From the IMG/VR virus record IMGVR_UViG_3300036861_000714, positions 1-39,182 of that record: DNA of 39,182 nucleotides. One strand, given 5' to 3'. The position numbers were made by a program, and so were the translations under genes. The notes below the pieces were generated by a model, which saw nothing but the letters and a program-made list of their open reading frames with translations, did no database searches and had not been told where the DNA came from. Positions 16,038 to 23,042 of this stretch are shown here, in pieces (positions within the stretch are counted from its first letter, which is position 1; each line of letters opens with the position of its first letter). This DNA is from a virus.

Positions 16038-16328
16038 CTACTCCTTCTCCGTCTCGGTCGCGGTCGCCGGCGCCTTCGTCCTCGGCTTGCGGGGCTTCCT
16101 GGGCTTGGCTCCGACGATCTCGAAGTCGTCGCGCTCGGTCGCCGAGTAGCGATCGATCGCTATCACGTCTCCCTTGGAGACGAGCACGTGCGGGTTGACG
16201 CCCTCGCGGCCGCCTTCCTCCCACTCCTTCGTTGCCTTCGCGGTCTCGGGCCGGTCGTGGTCCACGAGGTGGGGCATCGCGATCGGGGTGTCTCCGAGGT
16301 AGCGCGCCTTCACGGTCGGGTTGGCCAT
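16038..16328 (-). CDS. Small hypothetical protein between tail genes
   Basis: A 96-residue protein starting with ATG 10 nt after the tail terminator-like gene. It begins with a small beta segment (KARYLGDTPIAMPHLVD), then a middle with SKGDVIAIDRYSATERDDF, and ends in a basic Lys/Pro/Ala-rich tail. I do not recognise the family. Genes of this size and place between tail terminator and tube occur in many siphoviruses as unnamed proteins. Confidence 0.65.
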   Translation of the reverse strand: MANPTVKARYLGDTPIAMPHLVDHDRPETAKATKEWEEGGREGVNPHVLVSKGDVIAIDRYSATERDDFEIVGAKPRKPRKPRTKAPATATETEKE

Positions 16329-16338
16329 CTGATCTCCC

Positions 16339-16830
16339 TCACGGACTCTCGGTGGTGAACATGGGCAGCTCCAGGCGGATGTAATGGCAGACGACGAACC
16401 CGAAGGCTCGGATCTCGCCGGGTCTCGGGCTCGGTGCGAAAGTGGCGGGCCCGGCCGCCAAGACGGTGCCGCCCAGCCGCGTCGTTCGCGCGTCGGTGTT
16501 CAGGACCCGGATGATCTGCTCGCCGAGGGCGATCGCCGTCCGCTCCGAGTCGTTCTCGTCCTCCACCTGGAGGAACCCCTCGACGACGGCCATCCGGTCC
16601 CACTGGGTGTGCCCGCCCTGATCGGCCCAGAAGGCACGCTGCGGCGTCTCCAGGTGGAGCATCCACATCCGCAGGACCTGCACGCCCCCCAGCTCGAGGG
16701 CGGCATGCTCGGTGATGTCGTCTGCGGTCCGGAGCAGCCGTGCACGGGAGTGCACGCGGCCCACGTTGGCGACTGTCTTGATCCGGGCGACGATCCGGTC
16801 GGAGATCGCGGTCCAGCTCGACTGGGGCAT
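16339..16830 (-). CDS. Tail terminator-like protein
   Basis: A 163-residue protein whose ATG follows directly after the gp10-like stop. The first helix carries WTAISDRIVARIKTV, and the beta core includes LHLETPQRAFWADQGG and FGFVVCHYIRLEL. Size, alpha/beta layout and position just before the tail tube gene fit the tail terminator (gpU-like), which caps the finished tail tube and forms the joining ring. The assignment rests mainly on order. Confidence 0.55.
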   Translation of the reverse strand: MPQSSWTAISDRIVARIKTVANVGRVHSRARLLRTADDITEHAALELGGVQVLRMWMLHLETPQRAFWADQGGHTQWDRMAVVEGFLQVEDENDSERTAIALGEQIIRVLNTDARTTRLGGTVLAAGPATFAPSPRPGEIRAFGFVVCHYIRLELPMFTTESP

Positions 16831-17313
16831 CTACGAGCGCTCCAGGAGCGTCGCGACCGTGTGGCCCATCCGGGCCATGCGCGCCGGCTTCGTGGACTCG
16901 ATCGCCGGGCCCAGGACCGGCCGGGCGGGGATCCCCTTGCGTCCGATCGACCGGGCGATCACGAAGGGGTCGGCCTCGATCCCCATGGCGGCCATCCAGC
17001 CGACGAGCTCGTCGGGCGGGGGCATCGTGGAGCCAGCCGAGCGGCCGGCAGCGATCGGCGGTCCGTACTCGACAGGGTTCCCGGCGGTGGAGATGGCCAC
17101 TCCTCCGCCGGCGAACAGGCCCGCCGCGTCGGGCTGCGCCGCCCACGAGGCCGCGTAGCGTCCCGTGAACTTCGGGGAGATGACTGCGGCGGCCGCGGCG
17201 ACCATCTGAGCGCTGTCCTGGACCGAGTCGGCGACCATCCGCGTGCGGGCCGAGCTGTTGGAGAACCGGCGGATCAGCTGCTCGTCGCCCTCGATGATCA
17301 CCCGGGCGTTCAC
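16831..17313 (-). CDS. HK97 gp10-like head-tail/tail component
   Basis: The GTG at 17313 overlaps the preceding stop (GTGA) and gives 160 residues. After an N-terminal helix come MVAAAAAVISPKFTGRYAASW and AISTAGNPVEYGPPIAAG, the layout of HK97 gp10-like proteins: a helix, a P-x-x-T-G-x-x-x-x-S/W motif and a tyrosine-glycine turn. These proteins act at the head-tail joint. Position between the connector-like protein and tail terminator supports the call. Confidence 0.72.
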   Translation of the reverse strand: MNARVIIEGDEQLIRRFSNSSARTRMVADSVQDSAQMVAAAAAVISPKFTGRYAASWAAQPDAAGLFAGGGVAISTAGNPVEYGPPIAAGRSAGSTMPPPDELVGWMAAMGIEADPFVIARSIGRKGIPARPVLGPAIESTKPARMARMGHTVATLLERS

Positions 17314-18014
17314 CGGCGCCCCCTGAACAGGAACCGCCGGCCCGTCTCGAGGAAGCTCGCCGTGGCGTCCCAGTCGATGATCCCCGACGCCGGCGCCCCG
17401 CCCTCCTCGGTGCCCACGTGGCCCAAGTAGACCTTCAGGTGACGCTCGTACTCGGTCACCCACCGCGCGTGCTCGGTCTGCTCGCCCACCAGGTCCGCGT
17501 TCGGGAGCGAGCTGCGCGTGTGGCCGGCCGCGTCACCGGAGAGCTCGAGGGCCGCGTACGCGGCGCCCAGGTGGCAGACCGGCTCAAAGTCGAGATCCGA
17601 GATCTTGTCGATCGCCGGGTCCGATGTCGGCACGGGCCAGGGGAGCGAGTAGTAGACGCGCGCCGTCTTGCCCACTGCCGGCGTCGTGTCCCGCAAACGG
17701 ATCTTCGTCGGGGCGGAGTCGCGCGGGTAGAGGGCAACCTCCTGCAGGTCAAGGTAGGTCTCCGGGCGCTGCCCTTGCGGGTACTCGACCGCCTGCGCGC
17801 GAGAGAAGCCGCTCACCCACCCGGCCGGCAGCGCGAGATCGAACGTCACGCCATCGCCGGTGTAGTCGACGTAGGTGATGCGGGGCAGGTCCGAGGAGAA
17901 CTTCCGCACCGCGGCTATCACGTGGTCCTCGAGCGACTCCGCCGCCGGCGTCGGCTTCGGATCGCCCAGGAGTGTGGAGACGCGGTCGGCCCACTCGGTG
18001 ATCGTCCTGCCCAT
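17310..18014 (-). CDS. Head-tail connector-like protein
   Basis: A 234-residue protein with an ATG immediately before which the upstream stop ends. N-terminal helices (TITEWADRVSTLLG; LEDHVIAAVRKFSSDL) are followed by a beta-rich middle (TYVDYTGDGVTFDLALPAGW) and a C-terminal helical part. It may be the adaptor that binds below the portal, by its order upstream of gp10-like and terminator-like genes. No family-level motif was confirmed. Confidence 0.55.
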   Translation of the reverse strand: MGRTITEWADRVSTLLGDPKPTPAAESLEDHVIAAVRKFSSDLPRITYVDYTGDGVTFDLALPAGWVSGFSRAQAVEYPQGQRPETYLDLQEVALYPRDSAPTKIRLRDTTPAVGKTARVYYSLPWPVPTSDPAIDKISDLDFEPVCHLGAAYAALELSGDAAGHTRSSLPNADLVGEQTEHARWVTEYERHLKVYLGHVGTEEGGAPASGIIDWDATASFLETGRRFLFRGRR

Positions 18015-18344
18015 CTAGAACACTTCCAACTGGCCGACCACGCGAGTCGCCGTCTCGGTCGCGGTCGTGACCTTCGCCCAGATCGTGTAGGTCCCGACGG
18101 CGAGCTCCACCGCGGCCCCGCTTCCGATACCGCCCACGATCGCGCGCAGGTAGTACACGGTGGGCGAGACGCTCGAGTCCGTCTCCCAGGTCGCCGCCTT
18201 CCAGTCAGGGGCGGTCGGCTGGCCCGAGGTCTTGAACGCCAGGTTGGCGGTCTCTGTGGTCGGGTTGACACGAACGCCGGCCTCGACTGCGGAAACCGGC
18301 ACCCGGATGTACTCCTTCGTCGGCGTCGGGATCCGAAGAGCCAT
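18015..18344 (-). CDS. Small beta-rich structural protein
   Basis: A 109-residue protein whose ATG overlaps the stop of the repeat protein gene (TGATG). It is beta-rich: IRVPVSAVEAGVRVNPTT, YYLRAIVGGIG, then YTIWAKVTT and VVGQLEVF. This pattern is common for Ig-like or small sandwich proteins of virions. No named family is recognised. It is likely a structural or connector-associated subunit given its neighbours. Confidence 0.6.
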   Translation of the reverse strand: MALRIPTPTKEYIRVPVSAVEAGVRVNPTTETANLAFKTSGQPTAPDWKAATWETDSSVSPTVYYLRAIVGGIGSGAAVELAVGTYTIWAKVTTATETATRVVGQLEVF

Positions 18345-19225
18345 CAGACCTCCCCGGGTCCCTGGGTCCACTTGGTGCCCGAGCGCCCGAAGAGCCACTT
18401 CAGCTCGGGGCGACCAAGCGTCCACTTGAGCAGCGCGCGTCCGAAGGAGACGTCGCCGGCGAACGGCGTGATGGCCGTGGCCACGAGGTCCCCGACTGGC
18501 TGCACGAGACCACCGAAGGCCTTCAGGACGGCCTTGGTGAGCGAGCCCTGGGGTGTCACCGTGCCGGCGACCTGCTTTGAGGTCGTCTTCACCAGGCCGC
18601 CCACGGGTGTGACGGATCCCGACGTCGTGAGGTTCGCAGTCTTCTGGGTGCTCAGGGCACCGGCCGGAGCGACGATCCCGGCGAGGGCCTTCCCGACGAG
18701 CTTCAGCAGAGATCCGGACGGCGCGATCATCCCCGCCGGCGCCTTCGCCAGCTGCTTCGTCACCGCTCCCGCGGGGGCTACGACGCCTGCGAAGGCCTTG
18801 ATCCCCGACTTGAGCAGCGAGCCGGCCGGAGTGATCGAGCCCGACACCGAGATCGGCGAGACGACCGTGGTGGCGAGTGCTCCCGAGGGGTCGACTGTCC
18901 CGCCGAGGGCCTTCAGGACGGTCTTCAGGGTCGATCCCTGTGGCGTGGTCTGCCCGGCGAACGCCTTGGCCGTCTGCTTCGCGAGCGCTCCGACCGGGGT
19001 GATCTCTCCGCCGACGGAGATGGGGAACGTGTCGGTGCCGGCGACCTCCTCGACCGCTCGACGCGACGAGGGCTCCAGAACGGCTGTCGGACGACGACTC
19101 TGTACGTGCTGCTGATTGAAGACTGCATTGGCGGTGTTGGCGGCTCCACCAGCGTAGGAGGAGCTCCCACGCCCGTGATCCTGCCGGACCGTGTACTGGT
19201 TTGCCCCGGTACGCCAGACTGGCAT
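18344..19225 (-). CDS. 18-residue tandem repeat protein
   Basis: A 293-residue protein with a ribosome binding site (GGGAGGAA) before the ATG. Residues 1-70 are polar. From about 73 to 258 there are ten tandem units of 18 residues (two of 20), each with a conserved Pro then Gly. The pattern is xTPxGxLxKxxxKAxAG. The Pro residues are at 77, 95, 113, 133, 151, 169, 187, 207, 225 and 243. The end has two short Lys-Trp repeats. The regular Pro/Gly/hydrophobic spacing suggests a solenoid or stacked hairpins. I do not recognise a named family. The gene lies in a run of structural genes, so a virion role is possible. Confidence 0.75.
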   Translation of the reverse strand: MPVWRTGANQYTVRQDHGRGSSSYAGGAANTANAVFNQQHVQSRRPTAVLEPSSRRAVEEVAGTDTFPISVGGEITPVGALAKQTAKAFAGQTTPQGSTLKTVLKALGGTVDPSGALATTVVSPISVSGSITPAGSLLKSGIKAFAGVVAPAGAVTKQLAKAPAGMIAPSGSLLKLVGKALAGIVAPAGALSTQKTANLTTSGSVTPVGGLVKTTSKQVAGTVTPQGSLTKAVLKAFGGLVQPVGDLVATAITPFAGDVSFGRALLKWTLGRPELKWLFGRSGTKWTQGPGEV

Positions 19226-19228
19226 CGG

Positions 19229-19693
19229 CTATTCCTCCCACCAGAACGAGATGTCCCAGATGGAGGCACCGCCGACGTTGTCGACGATGAGACCCGTCGA
19301 TGGCGGGATCGTGATGCCTGGCTCCCTGAACCATGTCGTCTTGCCCGGCCCCTGCGCGATGCTGGATTGGGGGGTGAGGAACTTCATGAGCGTGCTCGCA
19401 TCGACGGTGGGGACAACGCTGTAGTCGGCGAGGTCCAGGAGCGCACCCGATGGTGGAGCCAGCTCGTGGATCGAGTGGTTGTCGATGTCAGGCGTGATGG
19501 TCGAGCCGGGAGTACCCCGTGTGGTCGAGCGTCTGAGAAGGGGTTCCTGACCGGGTGTCCCACCGACCCCGATGAGGCTCAGGAAGAGGACACGCAGCTC
19601 GAGCGTGCTCGACGGGTTCCAGAGACAGGCGAGCGGCTCCACGACCGTGGCGGCTGTGACCCGGTTCCCGACGAGGTAGAAGCCACCAGCCAC
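19229..19693 (-). CDS. Structural protein, paralogue of the upstream gene
   Basis: The GTG at 19693 starts 154 residues, 1 nt after the upstream stop; an ATG at 19720 in the same frame is possible. It matches the upstream gene along its length: WNPSSTLELRV versus WNPSTSKGIYV, TITPDIDNHSIHELAPPSGALLDLA versus TVTPDIDNDDANALAPVSGALLDVA, and an EPGITIPPSTGL segment. It is a beta-rich protein of unknown function in the capsid or tail region. The similarity marks a tandem duplication. Confidence 0.65.
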   Translation of the reverse strand: MAGGFYLVGNRVTAATVVEPLACLWNPSSTLELRVLFLSLIGVGGTPGQEPLLRRSTTRGTPGSTITPDIDNHSIHELAPPSGALLDLADYSVVPTVDASTLMKFLTPQSSIAQGPGKTTWFREPGITIPPSTGLIVDNVGGASIWDISFWWEE

Positions 19694-19694
19694 A

Positions 19695-20150
19695 TCACTC
19701 CGACCAGACGAACGTGACATCGGAGTCCTGGAGGATCACGGCGACCGGGGTGGCGATCGCCAGGCCCTCGCCGGCGGGAATGAAGATGCCCGGATCCCGG
19801 AACGTCCAGATGAAGCCTGCGCCTCCCGCGGCGGCGAGGTTCGTCCGGTGCATGTACGGGGCGGTGATGGTCGGCTGGGCCGAGTACGCCACATCGAGCA
19901 GCGCTCCTGACACGGGCGCGAGGGCGTTCGCGTCATCGTTGTCGATGTCGGGCGTGACGGTAGTCGTTGCCGTCCCTCGCGCCGAGATGCGGACGAGACC
20001 AGGGTTGTCCACGGTCGCGCCGACCTTCGCCCAATGGACCTCCTCGACGTAGATCCCCTTCGAGGTCGACGGGTTCCACAGCGCCGCCCCCACGTTGTCG
20101 GCCGTCGCGGCAGTGTCGACCGTGCGTCCCCCGACCCGGTAGCGGCTCAT
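19695..20150 (-). CDS. Structural protein, first of a tandem pair
   Basis: A 151-residue protein whose ATG overlaps the stop of the beta-helix gene. It is beta-rich, with YRVGGRTVDTAATADNVG at the start, DIDNDDANALAPVSGALLDVAYS in the middle, and RDPGIFIPAGEGLAIAT then FVWSE at the end. The sequence repeats in the next gene. The short, beta-only design and Gly/Pro turns resemble small virion surface proteins. The family is not recognised. Confidence 0.7.
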   Translation of the reverse strand: MSRYRVGGRTVDTAATADNVGAALWNPSTSKGIYVEEVHWAKVGATVDNPGLVRISARGTATTTVTPDIDNDDANALAPVSGALLDVAYSAQPTITAPYMHRTNLAAAGGAGFIWTFRDPGIFIPAGEGLAIATPVAVILQDSDVTFVWSE

Positions 20151-21352
20151 GTCGTGTTCCCTCCTCCGTCCACCCACGAACAGCCCTCGGGGCCGGGAGG
20201 GCCCGGTGGGGGCCAGAACGTCGTGGCCCCGATCACGGAACTGTTCGACGCTGTGAACTCGCAGGCTCCGTTGAGCCCCAGAGCCGAGGAAGCGTGCGTT
20301 CCATCGGCGAGCGGCTGGTGGTTGTCGTCGAAGATGACGCCCAGCGTTCCTGAGAACCCCCACGGAGCGCCTCCACCCGTGACGATGGGCTGAGTGGCGA
20401 CGTTCCCGACCATCGTGAGGCCGACGATCGGCCCCACCTTCAGCCACAGCCTCGAGACGACGTTCCCGGAGAATGTCACGTTGCGAACCGTGCCGCGCAT
20501 ACCGCCGCAGCACGTGACGTTCCGGATGGAGCCGACCACGTTGTTCGTCACGGAGAAGTTCTCCGTCAGGTGGTCGGCCCGGTCCTGCTCGATGTCAATG
20601 AAGGTGCGTGCGATGCGGTCGAACGTATTGCCGTCGATGGAGACGTTCAGCACGCCGCCGCCGTCGCCGATCCCCTGGCGGCCGTTGCAGTCGAACGACG
20701 ACCCCACGACGCGCAGGCCGTCCGTGTTGTACCGGGGCCCCCGCACGCCGTCGACCGGAGGCGTCTGGTATTCGGTCAGGTAGAGGAAGTCGCCGCCCAC
20801 GCCATACGCGCTGACGCGGTCCAGCAGCGTGTCGACCGCGCCCGAGATGACGAAGGCGTGCTCGAACTCGAACTCGGACTGGTAGATGCAGCCGTCGTTG
20901 GCGGAGGCCACGTTGAGGTCTCGGATCGTGACGCCGGAGGTGCGCTGCAGGCGAACGTGCTCGCGACCGTCGAACTTCCCGCTCGGGTCCTGGTCACCGA
21001 CCAGCGTCGTGGCCCGGAGCGTCGCGCCGTTGCCGAGTACGGTCAGCCCCGTTCGCTCGACGATCACCCACGTCTCCTCGGACACGTACGAGGCGGACTC
21101 GGGGAAGCAGAGCGTCCCGCCGTCGGGGGTCTGCGCCTCCGCCTGCTCGATCGCGGCCGTGTCGTTGAGTCCCGTCGGCGCCGGGACGAACACGTCGCAG
21201 ACCGGGTCGGGGACGGGGCTCGGCGTGGGCGTCGGTGACGGCGACTTCGTGGGCGAGGCTCCGGGATCCTTGGAGGTGCCCTGAGGAACGCCCGCGAGCG
21301 AGCCCAGCAGCAGAGCCGCGGCGAGCAGCGCCGCGAAGCGAACGCGCCTCAA
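20147..21352 (-). CDS. Secreted parallel beta-helix protein
   Basis: A 401-residue protein, TTG start with GGGGAG upstream. Residues 1-22 are a signal peptide (RR, then AALLAAALLLGSLAG). A Ser/Pro/Thr-rich linker runs to about residue 50. Then repeated short strands form a pectate-lyase-like parallel beta-helix: FDGREHVRLQRTSGVTIRDLNV, LRVVGSSFDCNGRQGI, VTNNVVGSIRNVTCCGG, VTFSGNVVSRLWLKV. Such folds occur in depolymerases and receptor-binding spikes. A Sec signal in a structural operon is unusual: the product may be exported before or apart from virion assembly. No catalytic residues were assigned. Confidence 0.75.
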   Translation of the reverse strand: MRRVRFAALLAAALLLGSLAGVPQGTSKDPGASPTKSPSPTPTPSPVPDPVCDVFVPAPTGLNDTAAIEQAEAQTPDGGTLCFPESASYVSEETWVIVERTGLTVLGNGATLRATTLVGDQDPSGKFDGREHVRLQRTSGVTIRDLNVASANDGCIYQSEFEFEHAFVISGAVDTLLDRVSAYGVGGDFLYLTEYQTPPVDGVRGPRYNTDGLRVVGSSFDCNGRQGIGDGGGVLNVSIDGNTFDRIARTFIDIEQDRADHLTENFSVTNNVVGSIRNVTCCGGMRGTVRNVTFSGNVVSRLWLKVGPIVGLTMVGNVATQPIVTGGGAPWGFSGTLGVIFDDNHQPLADGTHASSALGLNGACEFTASNSSVIGATTFWPPPGPPGPEGCSWVDGGGNTT

Positions 21353-21353
21353 C

Positions 21354-22106
21354 TCAGCTCCCCGAGTTGACCGTGAACGTGTAGGTGGCCTGCAGGGCGT
21401 CGCCGTTCGTGTCGAGCGTGATCAGCGCGTAGACGGTGCGGTCGAGCAGGACGCCGCCCCCGGTCGCCGCCTGGGACAGGACCCCGTGCTCGCGGAGCGA
21501 AATCGGGTGGCCCGAGTCGGGCGTCACGGTGCCGATCGTCCGGAAAACCTGCGCGGAGGCCTCCTCGAGGGATCCGGTCGCGCGCGTGTTGTCCGGGTTG
21601 TACTGGGTCGTGAGCTCGGTCACGAGGGCGGTGTCGCCGGCGGCCTCCGCGGTCGAGCCGGTACCGATCCCGTGGAACTTCATGTTCTCGAGCTCGACCA
21701 GGTTCTGGAAGGCGTCGACGATGAATCCGGCGCCGGCGTTCGTGACCAGCCGCAGCCCCGCGAGGCCGTAGTCGACGACGTCGCCGTTCGCGCAGAGCTT
21801 CCGGAGGTACAGGGCCCCGTGGAAGTGGGGGAGCCCCAGCCGGCGCGCGAGCGCGAGCCTGCCCGCCTGGCGGAGGAGCTTCGGCGTGTTCGCCCGGCGC
21901 CAGAGGTTCACGATCGCTGGGAGGCCGACCTGTGGGAGACCCAGGCGGATGATCTCCGCCATCGTGAGCTCGCGAGCGGTCTCCGGAGGGGGAGGGGGCC
22001 CGTCGGGTGTCCAGAGAACTGGACGCTCGATGCTCCCGTCCGCGCGGAGCACCTTCAGCTCGAGATCCCCGGAGGGGCCGATGCTGCCGTCCATCTCGAG
22101 GCCCAT
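21354..22106 (-). CDS. Hypothetical beta-rich phage protein
   Basis: The ATG at 22106 overlaps the previous stop (TGATG), 250 residues. The first 90 residues contain a Pro-rich segment and a helix with LPAIVNLWRR. From about residue 120 it is beta-rich: GLRLVTNAGAGFIVDAF, KFHGIGTGSTAEA, GTVTPDSGHPISLREHGVLSQ, VLLDRTVYALITL. Such Gly/Thr-rich domains occur in phage head or tail accessory proteins. Function is unassigned. Confidence 0.65.
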   Translation of the reverse strand: MGLEMDGSIGPSGDLELKVLRADGSIERPVLWTPDGPPPPPETARELTMAEIIRLGLPQVGLPAIVNLWRRANTPKLLRQAGRLALARRLGLPHFHGALYLRKLCANGDVVDYGLAGLRLVTNAGAGFIVDAFQNLVELENMKFHGIGTGSTAEAAGDTALVTELTTQYNPDNTRATGSLEEASAQVFRTIGTVTPDSGHPISLREHGVLSQAATGGGVLLDRTVYALITLDTNGDALQATYTFTVNSGS

Positions 22107-22393
22107 CACGCCCCCTTCCGAACCCGGACGACGACTGGGCCGCCAGCGGTGTGCTCGATCTTCTCGACGTGCGTGAACGACTTGAGGGCCTCGGCCAGGC
22201 GCTTGGGCTCCACCCGCTTGAAGCTCTCGGTCGACGCGTAGACCTCGGCGCCGCCGTCCAGGTGCACGGGCCGCTGGACGATCTCCCCGTGACGGTCGAC
22301 GACCTTGTGGCCCGCTCCGTCTGTAACGTCCTCCATCACCGTGTCGCCCTTGGCGTCGTGGACGACGTCGTAGGCGGTCCTGACGAACTCCAT
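22106..22393 (-). CDS. Small hypothetical protein
   Basis: A 95-residue protein with AGGAGG just upstream of its ATG. It has beta hairpins (TAYDVVHDAKGDTVMEDV; HKVVDRHGEIVQRP) and a helical middle (KRLAEALKSFTHVEKI), then ends with a strand. No recognised motif. It is the only gene here with that strong a Shine-Dalgarno, so it may be translated at high level like other capsid-associated proteins. Confidence 0.6.
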   Translation of the reverse strand: MEFVRTAYDVVHDAKGDTVMEDVTDGAGHKVVDRHGEIVQRPVHLDGGAEVYASTESFKRVEPKRLAEALKSFTHVEKIEHTAGGPVVVRVRKGA

Positions 22394-22401
22394 GGGGCCT
22401 C

Positions 22402-22683
22402 CTAGCTGGCGTAGACGGTGACGGTGGGGGTGCCGGAGACGATCTCGACCCAGATCCCGTTGGCGGTGGCGACGCCCTTCTCGAATGACGGCGTCTCGTC
22501 CACGCCGGCACCGCCGAGCCGAAGCGTGGCGATGATCTGGCCGGTGACCGCGCCGTCGCGGATCTCCACCTGGGCGGCCGCGCCGGCGTCCATCGAGGCG
22601 CCGTGGAAGTTCTTCGGCGTGTAGCCCTCGACGGTCACCAGACCGTCCGTGGTCCGGACGACGGGGGTGGTGGGGCCTCGCAT
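22402..22683 (-). CDS. Small capsid-region protein
   Basis: The ATG at 22683 shares its A with the stop of the gene above (TGATG), 93 residues. The sequence is beta-rich: VVRTTDGLVTVEGY, VEIRDGAVTGQIIATLRLGG, then WVEIVSGTPTVTVYAS. It follows the 71-residue head-region protein. Small beta-only proteins directly downstream of the major capsid protein often decorate heads, so that is a reasonable guess, not shown. Confidence 0.6.
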   Translation of the reverse strand: MRGPTTPVVRTTDGLVTVEGYTPKNFHGASMDAGAAAQVEIRDGAVTGQIIATLRLGGAGVDETPSFEKGVATANGIWVEIVSGTPTVTVYAS

Positions 22684-22898
22684 CAGGCGGCCGAGGTCAC
22701 GAGCTTCCACGTGGGCGACGCGAGGGTCCCGCCGTTCACGTAGAGCTTGCCGTTCGTCTGGTCGGAGTAGAGCGAGCCCTTCCCAGCCGTCCCGGCCCCG
22801 GTGCCCGAGACACCGTCGACCGGGACGCCGGCGCCGGGGATGATCTGGAAGTTGCTGTCGCCGATCTCGACCGGCCCGGAGAACCCTGTCTTGGCCAT
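22683..22898 (-). CDS. Small protein downstream of the capsid gene
   Basis: The ATG at 22898 has GGAAAGGA 5-6 nt upstream, 71 residues. It is Gly/Thr-rich with turn-like repeats (SGPVEIGDSNFQIIPG; GVSGTGAGTAGKGSLYSD; TWKLVT). It sits next to the major capsid gene after a hairpin gap. A head decoration or stabilising role is plausible from place and size. I do not recognise a named family. Confidence 0.6.
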   Translation of the reverse strand: MAKTGFSGPVEIGDSNFQIIPGAGVPVDGVSGTGAGTAGKGSLYSDQTNGKLYVNGGTLASPTWKLVTSAA

Positions 22899-23007
22899 GG
22901 GCGTCCTTTCCGAAGCGTGAAGACGGAGGGGGTGAAGACGACTGGCCCAGGCCATTCACGGTCGAGGGGATGACCCGTGATGGGCTCTTGGGAAGCGTGC
23001 GCGTCAC

Positions 23008-23027
23008 CCGGGCCCGTCGAGGCCCGG
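23008..23027. terminator. Hairpin after the capsid gene
   Basis: A 7-bp GC stem (CCGGGCC/GGCCCGG) with a 6-nt loop lies just past the capsid stop on the minus strand, in a gap of about 144 nt before the next gene. No T-tract follows, so it could be an RNA end, a stabiliser of the capsid mRNA or a partial attenuator. Confidence 0.4.
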
Positions 23028-23042
23028 ACCAGCCGCCGTCTA

